Source: a bacterium
GTDB lineage: Bacteria > Patescibacteriota > Minisyncoccia > Phycocordibacterales > Phycocordibacteraceae
DNA: 7,566 nucleotides
Assembly: GCA_021802795.1 (NCBI GenBank)
Contig: JAJZRH010000027.1
Span: 1 to 7,566, forward strand
Direction of reading: 5' to 3'
The notes under the pieces are model-generated. The model was not told where the DNA came from, searched no databases, and saw only the letters and a list, made by a program, of their open reading frames with translations. Positions 1-5,326 of this stretch are shown here, one piece after another. Both the position numbers and the translations under genes were made by a program. Each line of letters begins with the position of its first letter. Positions within the stretch are counted from its first letter, which is position 1.

Positions 1-124
1 TAAGGTTTTTGTGTGAGCTAGAAAGCATATTGCACATTTTAATTATACACGAGAAAATATGTGCAATGTGTGATGGTGTGGATTATTTTATAGCCTAGTA
101 AATAATCCCGGGATTTTTGGAAAC

Positions 125-175
125 CGTCCTGCCCCACCTCAAAAACCACACCTCCCCGGGTTTGGAAACGCCCCC
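125..175. repeat. Intergenic repeat element, copy A
   Basis: This copy matches bases 577-610. The left block CGTCCTGCCCCACCTC agrees at 15 of 16 bases, and the right block ending in GGAAACGCCC agrees at about 15 of 18. Copy A carries 14 extra bases between the blocks, which include a second CACCTC, so the difference looks like a small internal duplication. Read on the minus strand, both copies lie just downstream of a minus-strand terminator and run toward the next leftward gene. Function unknown. Confidence 0.6.
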
Positions 176-241
176 GTTCGGCGGTTCGATAGACTCACCG
201 CAGGCATGCTCACGGCAAGCTGCCCTGCCGGGCAAAAGAAT

Positions 242-270
242 CAGGCGGTTCCCCGGAGGGGAACCGCCTG
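242..270 (-). terminator. Terminator of the 67-aa gene
   Basis: A perfect 13-bp stem (CAGGCGGTTCCCC with its complement) closes on a GGA loop. On the minus strand it is followed by ATTCTTTTG, and it lies 36 nt after the stop of the gene at 307-510. The T-tract is imperfect but the stem is very stable. The outer arm is nearly the same as that of the terminator at 5284-5317. Confidence 0.8.
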
Positions 271-306
271 TATTTGGCGCCGCATGACAGTCCATTCGCC
301 TGCTTT

Positions 307-510
307 CTATCCGGCAACCTCGAACAGATCTGTTTCCGCTTCGCCGGGACCTATATTGACGATGTAGCTGTCATCCACCTGGACGTGCCCTTCGATCTTG
401 ACGCCGTCCCGGTCGAAAAGCAGGTTCTGCGCAGCTTGCCGCGATGCGAACACCTTTTCTCCGGCCACCACCATTAGATAGCGCGGATACGAACCCTCTG
501 CCTCGTTCAT
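307..510 (-). CDS. Hypothetical protein, 67 aa
   Basis: Not recognised. The frame stays open upstream to 552, but I place the start at the ATG at 510-508 (MNEAEGSYPRY), because AGGAG lies 8 nt before it and nothing supports the earlier start. The product has 67 residues, is acidic, and shows no signal peptide or membrane segment. Alternating hydrophobic runs (YLMVVAGEKVF, SYIVNIG) suggest a small beta-rich soluble domain, with the middle (residues ~22-34) possibly helical. It ends in TAG and is followed by a strong hairpin. A separate terminator upstream (627-652) makes this a single-gene transcription unit. A weak promoter may lie upstream: on the minus strand TAGGTT, 17 nt after TCGACT, which adjoins repeat copy B. 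Reality as a gene rests on the ribosome site and the terminator. Confidence 0.7.
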   Translation of the reverse strand: MNEAEGSYPRYLMVVAGEKVFASRQAAQNLLFDRDGVKIEGHVQVDDSYIVNIGPGEAETDLFEVAG

Positions 511-576
511 AGCAATTCTCCTGAAGAGCGTGTGCCAAAACCCAGCCCACAACCTAACGCAAAACTCCCCGAAAGT

Positions 577-610
577 CGACCTGCCCCACCTCCCGGTTCT
601 GGGAACGCCC
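577..610. repeat. Intergenic repeat element, copy B
   Basis: This is the shorter copy of the element at 125-175, lacking the 14-base internal stretch. It sits between the terminator of the 229-aa gene and the start of the 67-aa gene, about 70-100 nt upstream of that start. On the minus strand its end runs into GTCGACTTTC, which is in position to act as a weak -35. A regulatory site, a small repeat family, or chance retention after duplication are all possible. Confidence 0.6.
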
Positions 611-626
611 CTGCCGGAAATTGAAA

Positions 627-652
627 AAGAGCAGGCCCGCGGACCTGCTCTT
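627..652 (-). terminator. Terminator of the 229-aa gene
   Basis: The 9-bp stem AAGAGCAGG/CCTGCTCTT has an 8-nt loop and is followed on the minus strand by TTTTTC, merging with the last stem bases. It starts 24 nt after the TAG of the gene at 677-1366, a classic intrinsic terminator layout. Confidence 0.85.
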
Positions 653-676
653 CCTTACTGCCCTGCTCCAGGGGCG

Positions 677-1366
677 CTAGTTGATGGATTTCGGGGTGAG
701 GATCTCTTCCCCGACAAAGTACATATTGCAGAACTTCTCGACCGCCAGGCGCGTGTTCCTGGCCTCCGATTGCCGCAGAAAGTTCATCGCCTGATGCCGG
801 CCCGCTTCATACCCCACCTCCCGGCGCCGCGTGAAGTCGCGGATCGTCGAGCGCAATACCAGAGCGGCGTGCATGAACGATGATTCCATGGCCTGAAACA
901 TCTTGCTGGAAACATCGTCCTTGCCGTACGACTCGCGCGCGAGGCGCTGGTACAGCGCTGCGCCCGTGTTTGCGACATACTCGAACGACCGCGGTTCCCG
1001 CCGCTCGCGGGTGCGCTCGGGAAAGAACGCGATGTACTGCAGACAGATATCCGCGACATCCTGCATGAGCTGCTTGTCGATGGTGACTATGCCGATGACA
1101 TACCGGAGGTAGTCCGCCGCGTCCAGCTTGTCGAGCATGTCCGCACGTTTGCTGAACCGGTACACAACCAGCCACAGGTAGTCCCGTATCGTCTCGTTGA
1201 ACGGAAGCTTTGAGGCACGGTACGCATCCGTCACCAGTTGAAAATACTGCGCCCTGTCCGTCTTCCCGCGAACGAAGCCGATCTGATTGAGCGTTGGGAC
1301 GGAGGTGTCAACCGCAATCGACTGAAACTGCGATATTTCCGTGATTAGTTTCGGGTTGGATTCCAA
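677..1366 (-). CDS. Hypothetical soluble protein, 229 aa, TTG start
   Basis: Not recognised. The start is the TTG at 1366-1364. GAGGAG sits 6 nt upstream, and no ATG follows in frame before residue ~77, so the ribosome site decides the start. The 229-aa product has no signal peptide or membrane span and reads as largely alpha-helical with mixed charge. The middle (residues ~115-130) is very rich in Arg and Glu, and the C-terminal third has another basic patch (TRRREVGYEAGRHQ). It contains two cysteines, far apart. A promoter is visible: TTGTAA at 1427-1422, a 16-nt spacer and TATGAT at 1405-1400, giving a leader of about 27 nt. Its -35 overlaps the foot of the terminator of the preceding gene. 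A nucleic-acid-binding role would be compatible with the basic patches, but no known fold supports it. Confidence 0.85.
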   Translation of the reverse strand: MESNPKLITEISQFQSIAVDTSVPTLNQIGFVRGKTDRAQYFQLVTDAYRASKLPFNETIRDYLWLVVYRFSKRADMLDKLDAADYLRYVIGIVTIDKQLMQDVADICLQYIAFFPERTRERREPRSFEYVANTGAALYQRLARESYGKDDVSSKMFQAMESSFMHAALVLRSTIRDFTRRREVGYEAGRHQAMNFLRQSEARNTRLAVEKFCNMYFVGEEILTPKSIN

Positions 1367-1399
1367 CTCGTTCTCCTCTCTTGTTGTGCAACCGTGACT

Positions 1400-1427
1400 A
1401 TCATACGCAAAGGGCCATATTTTACAA
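1400..1427 (-). promoter_or_regulatory. Promoter of the 229-aa gene
   Basis: On the minus strand, TTGTAA (1427-1422), a 16-nt spacer and TATGAT (1405-1400). The predicted transcription start near 1393 leaves a leader of about 27 nt carrying GAGGAG. The -35 shares bases with the base of the terminator hairpin at 1426-1460, so transcription units are packed end to end. Confidence 0.6.
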
Positions 1428-1460
1428 ACAGCGCCCGCCCCGGAGGGGCGGGCGCTGTTT
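1426..1460 (-). terminator. Strong terminator after the 91-aa gene
   Basis: A perfect 16-bp stem with arm AAACAGCGCCCGCCCC closes on a GGA loop. It starts 11 nt after the TAA at 1472. On the minus strand the hairpin runs into TTTGTAAAAT; since the arms end in AAA/TTT it could also work on the plus strand. It probably ends the AI-2E / TspO / 91-aa unit. It shares the CCCCGGAGGGG core with the hairpin at 242-270. Confidence 0.85.
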
Positions 1461-1471
1461 CTGTATGCCGA

Positions 1472-1747
1472 TTACGGACGATTGCCGCAAACCGCGCTGT
1501 TGTTGAGGCCGGTCTGGTACCCGTTCGCACCACCCGCCATGTTGAGGCCCTTGCCGAAGTAGCCGAAGGAGCCCGAGCCGGCGCCCGAGCCGCACTGCGC
1601 GCCCACCACTCCCGCCTGCTGGCGGCCGAGGTTGTCCATATACCGATTAAGCCCCGGCGTCGAATTCCCCGCCGCAAGCGCCGGAAGCGCCGATGCGCCG
1701 AACAGTGCCGCCGCCGCCACGCCCATAAGTATCTTCTTCATATACAT
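1472..1747 (-). CDS. Small exported Gly-rich protein with a Cys pair, 91 aa
   Basis: No family recognised. The N-terminus is a clear Sec signal peptide: basic MKK (residues 3-5), a hydrophobic core of Ala, Leu and Val to about residue 20, then LPALAA with likely cleavage after Ala25 or Ala26. The mature part is only ~65 residues, rich in Gly, Asn and Ser, with two cysteines (Cys52 and Cys87) that could form one disulfide outside the membrane. There is no lipobox. Either ATG (codon 1 or 3) could be the start, and neither has a good ribosome site. A TATACT at 1778-1773, just after the tspO stop, could start transcription ~19 nt upstream; read-through from tspO is also possible because no terminator separates them. 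Function unknown; a cell-surface or periplasmic role is inferred from the signal peptide. Confidence 0.8.
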   Translation of the reverse strand: MYMKKILMGVAAAALFGASALPALAAGNSTPGLNRYMDNLGRQQAGVVGAQCGSGAGSGSFGYFGKGLNMAGGANGYQTGLNNSAVCGNRP

Positions 1748-1772
1748 ACTCGTGCTATCTGCTAATGAGCGC

Positions 1773-1778
1773 AGTATA
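1773..1778 (-). promoter_or_regulatory. Possible -10 box for the 91-aa gene
   Basis: TATACT on the minus strand, 4 nt beyond the tspO stop and 25 nt before the ATG at 1747. No -35 matches at a 16-18 nt distance. The same hexamer is used at the leaderless starts in this window, which is the main reason to list it. Confidence 0.35.
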
Positions 1779-1781
1779 CAC

Positions 1782-2213
1782 CTACCGATTCAAGTACGTG
1801 ATGGTGAGTTGGAGCACCGTGGCGAAACTGACCCAGAGGAGATACGGGATGTTCGCGTATATAATCCACGCGTACGAAGGAGCACCGGTCTCAATGTGGA
1901 GCTTGAGGCCGAAGGAGTAGAGGGCAAAGAGCGCCCAGATGAGCGTCGCGAGCACGAGCAGGATGTCGGCCGCGGCGAGATAATTATTCTTGAGCCCGAA
2001 CTGGAAATACGTAAACGAGAAATTGAACACAAGGTTGAGCGCGAACGGGAGCGCGACCTTCCACGGCACTTCCCCGGTCAGCGCCTTATAAAACACGGTT
2101 CCGTACGTGACCGCGATGATGGCGTACAGCATCGTCCACACCGGGCCGAACACCCAACTCGGCGGCGACCAGCCGGGCTTCACGAGCGTTTGGTAGGAAG
2201 TGTAGGAATCCAT
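1782..2213 (-). CDS. TspO/MBR family tryptophan-rich membrane protein, short form
   Basis: This belongs to the TspO/MBR (peripheral benzodiazepine receptor-like) family, whose members bind tetrapyrroles, sterols or similar ligands in a membrane helix bundle. Family signatures are plain: KPGWSPPSWVF (residues 12-22), the Pro-Val-Trp-x-x-Leu-Tyr turn (24-30), a Phe/Asn-rich third helix with NLVFNFSF, and the C-terminal PYLLWVSFATVLQ with a closing Leu-Asn. Canonical members have five helices and about 155-160 residues; this one has 143 and starts directly before the Trp-Pro-Pro motif, so helix 1 is absent. It cannot be extended, because an in-frame TAG (the stop of the upstream gene) lies three codons before the ATG. 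It follows the AI-2E gene by 6 nt, has no obvious ribosome site and is probably translationally coupled. The family is firm, the ligand unknown. Confidence 0.92.
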   Translation of the reverse strand: MDSYTSYQTLVKPGWSPPSWVFGPVWTMLYAIIAVTYGTVFYKALTGEVPWKVALPFALNLVFNFSFTYFQFGLKNNYLAAADILLVLATLIWALFALYSFGLKLHIETGAPSYAWIIYANIPYLLWVSFATVLQLTITYLNR

Positions 2214-2219
2214 AGGCGA

Positions 2220-3263
2220 CTAGACCCGCGACACGTCGGAGTAGATGGAGACGAGCGAAAAGAGCAGACTCAACGTCAGCGGACCGAGGAAGATGCCCGC
2301 CGGGCCGAAGTATATGAGCCCGCCGAGCACCGCGAGGAGAACCAGAAGCGGGTGGAGTTGCATCCCCCGCCCCACAAGCTTTGGCCCAAGGAAGTTGTCG
2401 ATGAGCCCGACACCGACCACGCCCCAGATGAGGAGGCCGAGCGCCGGCGCCGTCGCTCCCGTGAAGAAAAGAAAAGCAACGGCGGGGATGAAGACGAGCC
2501 CGGTCCCGATACCGGGAATCAGCGCCGCAACCGCCGCAACCGTTCCCCAGAGGATGGCGTTCGGTACCCCGAAGATCGTGAAGCCTGCGGTCGTGAGGAC
2601 GCCCTGTACGAGCGCGATGACCAGGTTCCCCCTGATGACCGAATTGATCGCGAGCTCGAGCCGGTCGAAAACTCTCGTGTCTTCCCTATCGCTCAGCGGC
2701 GAGAGCTCAATAAGTATCTGCCGCACCCGCTTGCCGTCGCGCAGGAGGTAGTAGAGCGCAATAAAGAAGATGAAGAACGCGAGAAGGAGTTGCGAAGCGC
2801 CTGAGAAGATGTCTCCCGCGTGTCCCGTGATCCATTGCAGTGCATCTTTGGTGTAGGTATTCACGTCGACCGAGGCGCTGCGGGAAAACTCGCCGATCCC
2901 CGGGAAGACTCCCCCGAACGTTTCGTCGACCCGAGAAAACATCTGCACGATGGTGGTCTGTCCGCTCCCCGCCTCGAGAGAGACATACAGGTCGCGCGCT
3001 TGGTTCCCGACGAGTACGCCGACAAGCGAGAGCGGGAGCAATATGAAAAAGACGCTGATGATGACGGTCAGGAGCGCCGCGGTGCTCGGCCAGCCGCCGA
3101 GGAGCTTAACCACTCTCTGATAGAGCCCCTGGAGCACGACCGCGAAGACCGCGGCGAGCGCCAAGGGTTTCAAGAACGGAAAGAATACGGCGACGGTAAG
3201 TGCTCCTGCACCGAAAATGGCGGCCAATAAGAAGTACGGCCGGATCGTCTGCATGTTAGCCAT
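2220..3263 (-). CDS. AI-2E family transporter (TqsA/PerM-like)
   Basis: A 347-aa polytopic membrane protein of the AI-2E exporter-like superfamily (Pfam AI-2E_transport). The order of parts fits the family: two N-terminal helices (~10-50), a third (~62-86), an extracytoplasmic linker (~88-150), a helix ending in YYLLRDGKR (~155-180), then a long C-terminal membrane block. That block holds ALVQGVLTT (217-225), the IPGIG turn (249-253), IDNFLGPKLVG (288-298), LHP (303-305) and FGPAGIFLGP (319-328). Length is typical. Members move signals, ions or other small solutes; the substrate cannot be read from sequence. The ATG at 3263 lies 6 nt after TATACT (extended form, TGG before it), with no ribosome site, so the message is probably leaderless. 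It heads a unit with tspO. Confidence 0.95.
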   Translation of the reverse strand: MANMQTIRPYFLLAAIFGAGALTVAVFFPFLKPLALAAVFAVVLQGLYQRVVKLLGGWPSTAALLTVIISVFFILLPLSLVGVLVGNQARDLYVSLEAGSGQTTIVQMFSRVDETFGGVFPGIGEFSRSASVDVNTYTKDALQWITGHAGDIFSGASQLLLAFFIFFIALYYLLRDGKRVRQILIELSPLSDREDTRVFDRLELAINSVIRGNLVIALVQGVLTTAGFTIFGVPNAILWGTVAAVAALIPGIGTGLVFIPAVAFLFFTGATAPALGLLIWGVVGVGLIDNFLGPKLVGRGMQLHPLLVLLAVLGGLIYFGPAGIFLGPLTLSLLFSLVSIYSDVSRV

Positions 3264-3269
3264 ACGGGA

Positions 3270-3275
3270 AGTATA
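3270..3275 (-). promoter_or_regulatory. -10 box of a leaderless promoter (AI-2E gene)
   Basis: TATACT on the minus strand, preceded by TGG (extended -10), with 6 nt (TCCCGT) between it and the ATG. Transcription would start at or next to the A of the ATG. No -35 match is seen at 17 nt. Confidence 0.65.
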
Positions 3276-3313
3276 CCAAAATCCCTCCCTCAGCGGGCGC
3301 CAAGAAACGAACG

Positions 3314-3330
3314 AGGGCGGAGCTGCCCCT
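3314..3330 (-). terminator. Possible terminator after the 221-aa gene
   Basis: On the minus strand a short stem, AGGG with CCCT plus one inner pair past a bulge, is followed by CGTTCGTTTCTTG. It lies 8 nt after the TAA at 3339. The stem is short, so termination may be partial; the position between two units is its best support. Confidence 0.4.
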
Positions 3331-3338
3331 GCGCGCAG

Positions 3339-4004
3339 TTAATTGGCGACGCAAATACCGCCGACGTCCCCGAACGGCAGGTGGGAGCCGGGAGCCGGCG
3401 CGCAGTGATAGCCGGCCGCACAGAGAGGAGCGTTCAGCATGTTGCCGCCGCAACGTTCCCCCGCACCGACAACGGGACGCGCGACGACGAGCGATGTTCC
3501 CTGCACCCGCAGATACTTACTCACCCCAACGGACGGTCGCGCGGTCATCGGCTCGCCTGCGACACGGTCGGCGTAATTCACTACCAGCTGTCCATCCCGT
3601 ATCTCCGTCGTCTGCGGAGCGATGCGGTCGCCAAGCAGCACCGCGTTCGTTCCTTGGTATCCGCTCGCATCCTTGAGAGCCGCGACGACGTAATAGAACG
3701 TCCCGCTCCCTCCCGCGTCTTGCGTGAGAAGAAATGCGACATCTGGAATGCCGTCGCCGTTCAGATCCCCGGTCGCTTCGTTACCGAAGTACTGCGTAAC
3801 GACCTTTGATGCCGAACCGGGCGCGGCGGGAGTTTCCGCGCGACCGCCTACGAGCGCGACCGGCTGTCCGTCGATCACATAGGTGGCGTTTTTATAGTCA
3901 TTCATGAGCGGCGCCGCAGGCGCCGCTCCCTGCCCGAGCCAGTACCATGCTCCGCCCGCAACAACGAGTGCAACGGCAGCTCCGACAACGGTGGATGTTT
4001 TCAT
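3339..4004 (-). CDS. Exported protein with EF-hand-like loop and Cys-rich tail, 221 aa
   Basis: I place the start at the ATG at 4004, which overlaps the previous stop (TAATG), rather than further upstream. The N-terminus is a signal peptide or anchor: MKTSTVV, then a hydrophobic stretch to about residue 24, followed by an Ala/Pro linker. The main domain (~36-180) contains an EF-hand-like calcium loop, Asp80-x-Asn82-x-Asp84-Gly85-x-x-Asp88, next to FLLTQDAGGSGTFYYVVAAL, and later DRIAPQTTEIRDGQLVVNYADR. The last 40 residues carry Cys185, Cys195, Cys201 and Cys218, consistent with two disulfides in a small knot. From memory this resembles a conserved unnamed protein frequent in Parcubacteria genomes; I know no function. 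It is the last gene of a three-gene operon whose other members are small membrane proteins, so it probably acts at the cell surface. Confidence 0.85.
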   Translation of the reverse strand: MKTSTVVGAAVALVVAGGAWYWLGQGAAPAAPLMNDYKNATYVIDGQPVALVGGRAETPAAPGSASKVVTQYFGNEATGDLNGDGIPDVAFLLTQDAGGSGTFYYVVAALKDASGYQGTNAVLLGDRIAPQTTEIRDGQLVVNYADRVAGEPMTARPSVGVSKYLRVQGTSLVVARPVVGAGERCGGNMLNAPLCAAGYHCAPAPGSHLPFGDVGGICVAN

Positions 4005-4255
4005 TACACTCCGAGATAGCTGAGCAGGTGGTAGACGAGGAATGCCGGCCACACGGCGGCCTTAAGCACACCGACGACGCCGGCCCAGAAAGTCGGCGCG
4101 CCCTGGACGTAATACACCGCGGCGCCGATGAAGCCCAGGAAGTAGAGCATGCCTCCGCCGCGCTTATGCATCTTCCGCCACTTCATTCTGCTCCCGCAAT
4201 CGGCGCAGCCGTTCCCATCGCGTGCCGTAACTTCTTCCACAATGACTTCTTCCAT
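4004..4255 (-). CDS. Small CxxC membrane protein, 83 aa
   Basis: The N-terminal ~33 residues are cytoplasm-like and polar, with a CADC pair (Cys17/Cys20) followed by a strongly basic stretch (MKWRKMHKR). Then come two hydrophobic segments, about residues 36-50 (MLYFLGFIGAAVYYV) and 55-80 (FWAGVVGVLKAAVWPAFLVY), likely a two-helix hairpin. A CxxC pair could bind a metal if joined by a second protein or a dimer, or be redox-active; neither is shown. The start ATG at 4255 lies 10 nt after the stop of the 54-aa gene, and its stop overlaps the next start by one base, so translation is probably coupled along the whole operon. The second half is reminiscent of a short membrane protein common in Parcubacteria and other bacteria. 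Function unknown. Confidence 0.8.
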   Translation of the reverse strand: MEEVIVEEVTARDGNGCADCGSRMKWRKMHKRGGGMLYFLGFIGAAVYYVQGAPTFWAGVVGVLKAAVWPAFLVYHLLSYLGV

Positions 4256-4265
4256 AGTTTTATAG

Positions 4266-4430
4266 TTAGCTGTGTAATTTCTTGCTCAACTCCATGCCGA
4301 GATAGTACGGCCAGATGATGATGGCCAGCACCCCCTTCCCGAAGGAGAGGCGGCAGTAGCCGATGGTAAAGATCCAGCCGATGCACCACAAGCCGTTCCC
4401 GGGCGAATTCGTGACTATTATTTTGTCCAT
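4266..4430 (-). CDS. Small membrane protein, 54 aa, first gene of operon
   Basis: Translating the minus strand from the ATG at 4430-4428 gives 54 residues ending in TAA. The product begins MDKIIVTNSPGNGLWCIGW and continues with hydrophobic segments at ~14-28 and ~33-46 (including VLAIIIWPYYLG), ending in a basic tail (SKKLHS). It is a probable two-helix membrane miniprotein. Three points support it: a TATACT lies exactly 6 nt before the ATG, the frame ends 10 nt before the next operon gene, and the amino-acid composition is protein-like rather than Arg/Ala-biased as in shadow frames. There is no ribosome site, as expected for a leaderless message. Two cysteines (Cys16, Cys26) lie near the membrane. 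Role unknown; its position suggests it works with the 83-aa and 221-aa proteins. Confidence 0.8.
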   Translation of the reverse strand: MDKIIVTNSPGNGLWCIGWIFTIGYCRLSFGKGVLAIIIWPYYLGMELSKKLHS

Positions 4431-4436
4431 ATCCTA

Positions 4437-4442
4437 AGTATA
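4437..4442 (-). promoter_or_regulatory. -10 box of a leaderless promoter (54-aa gene)
   Basis: TATACT on the minus strand with TAGGAT (6 nt) before the ATG at 4430. It is divergent from, and only about 20 bases away from, the -35 of the plus-strand promoter at 4461. Between them is the GC palindrome CGCCCCCGGGGCG (4446-4458), which could be a binding site or only a composition effect. Confidence 0.65.
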
Positions 4443-4460
4443 AAACGCCCCCGGGGCGGG

Positions 4461-4489
4461 TTGACAATAGCCTGTGAATATCGTATTGT
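4461..4489 (+). promoter_or_regulatory. Near-consensus promoter of the 220-aa gene
   Basis: A perfect TTGACA (4461-4466), a 17-nt spacer and TATTGT (4484-4489). The start would fall near 4496, giving a leader of about 44 nt that ends in a good ribosome site. This is the best -35/-10 pair in the window. Confidence 0.85.
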
Positions 4490-4539
4490 GGCGCCAGCGC
4501 CTTCGGGCTTGTACCAACAACCAACCAAGGGAGTGAGAT

Positions 4540-5202
4540 ATGAGCACTGCTACGCTTCTGGCTGCCCTCCCGGGCAGCCTGCTGGAAATAATGGACTCGT
4601 CGGCAAAGGAGCTGATAGTCCTTCTGTTCGTTTCCGCCGTGACCGGGTTCGCGCTCTTCGTGCGCCAATGGCTCGAATGGAGACGCGCCGCGTTCGAAAG
4701 CCGCATCAACATCTCGCTCAACACGATCGCCGACGAAGTGCTCCGGATACGGACGCTCCATGAAGACGACGTGAAGGACGTGGTGCTGTCGCCGTACGCG
4801 CGGCGACTCCTGAAAAAAGCCGCCAAGAAGACGACGCTCGATAACCCGTTCCTGTCATTCGCGAACCAGAACGATGCGTGGATGGTCTACAACGGCATCG
4901 TGAACACGATATCCGGCTTGTACGCCGCGGAGATGCTCTCCGCGGCCGTGCACGGGAAAACGAAGGAGGAGCAATTCTTCGTCGCTATCACCTGGGAGCG
5001 GGATGCGGGAACGCAGATACAAAAACTGCGCGTCATCGTTGTCCAACTGTCCGTGTTGAGAGCGCTGTTCGGCAGCGGCAGGGTCATCAGGTCGGAAGTT
5101 CCGAATCAGGCGTCGCGCATCGTTACGCTCTCCGACATGTACCGGCAGTATGTACGCGGCGAGTGGCCCGACCATCAGATCGTATCGCTTCCGCGGATGT
5201 AA
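4540..5202 (+). CDS. Hypothetical single-pass membrane protein, 220 aa
   Basis: Not recognised. The start ATG at 4540 has AAGGGAG 8 nt upstream. A single hydrophobic helix spans about residues 25-42 (LIVLLFVSAVTGFALFV) and is followed at once by basic residues (RQW..EWRR), so by the positive-inside rule the N-terminus faces out and the ~175-residue remainder lies in the cytoplasm. That domain looks alpha-helical, with a basic cluster at ~89-98 (RRLLKKAAKK), a conserved-looking stretch SGLYAAEMLSAAVHG (~124-138) and a hydrophobic amphipathic run (KLRVIVVQLSVLRALF). There are no cysteines and no known catalytic motif. It is a single-gene unit bounded by a near-consensus promoter and a strong terminator, the only leadered protein gene on the plus strand here. 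A membrane-tethered sensor or scaffold would fit, but that is speculation. Confidence 0.88.
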   Translation: MSTATLLAALPGSLLEIMDSSAKELIVLLFVSAVTGFALFVRQWLEWRRAAFESRINISLNTIADEVLRIRTLHEDDVKDVVLSPYARRLLKKAAKKTTLDNPFLSFANQNDAWMVYNGIVNTISGLYAAEMLSAAVHGKTKEEQFFVAITWERDAGTQIQKLRVIVVQLSVLRALFGSGRVIRSEVPNQASRIVTLSDMYRQYVRGEWPDHQIVSLPRM

Positions 5203-5224
5203 CATTCCGCATGTGCGCACCCCC

Positions 5225-5260
5225 GGCCCCGGATGAAATGTCCGGGGCCTTTCTTTTTTC
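5225..5260 (+). terminator. Intrinsic terminator of the 220-aa gene
   Basis: The 9-bp stem GGCCCCGGA/TCCGGGGCC has a 7-nt loop and is followed by TTTCTTTTTTC. It lies 22 nt after the TAA at 5200-5202. Textbook form. Confidence 0.95.
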
Positions 5261-5283
5261 CTTATTCGCATCGCCGATAAGAA

Positions 5284-5317
5284 ATCAGGCGGTTCCCTTC
5301 CGAGGAAACCGCCTGAT
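5284..5317 (-). terminator. Terminator of the 108-aa gene
   Basis: An 11-bp outer stem (ATCAGGCGGTT/AACCGCCTGAT), a C/A mismatch, then CCT/AGG around a TCCG loop. On the minus strand TTCTTATCG follows. It starts 9 nt after the TGA at 5327. Its outer arm matches that of the terminator at 242-270 almost base for base, though the genes they serve are unrelated. Confidence 0.8.
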
Positions 5318-5326
5318 AGGCCGAGT

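Larger units (their letters stand above)
1..300. other. Gene-free left flank, AT-rich then GC-rich
   Basis: No credible coding frame is seen here. Bases 1-115 are much richer in A+T than the rest of the window and hold three dyads: ATTGCACAT at 29-37 with ATGTGCAAT at 59-67; GATTATTT at 81-88 with AAATAATC at 100-107; and the perfect palindrome AATCCCGGGATT at 104-115. A leftward -10-like TATAAT lies at 47-42, between the arms of the first dyad, so this may be the control region of a minus-strand gene that starts left of the window. Bases 125-175 are a repeat copy and 242-270 a terminator, both listed separately. The 66-codon minus frame at 95-295 runs through the terminator stem and is not believed. 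Confidence 0.6.

Noticed and set aside
95..295. 66-codon minus-strand frame
   Set aside because: It contains the 13-bp terminator hairpin and repeat copy A, has no ribosome site, and its composition is not protein-like.
1632..2804. 390-codon plus-strand frame, rich in Arg and Glu
   Set aside because: It is antisense to the well-supported tspO and AI-2E genes; its charged, repetitive composition is what GC-rich codons produce in the opposite frame, and it has no ribosome site.
4183..4826. 192- and 130-codon minus-strand frames
   Set aside because: They are antisense to the promoter and 5' part of the 220-aa gene and overlap the better supported 54-aa gene.
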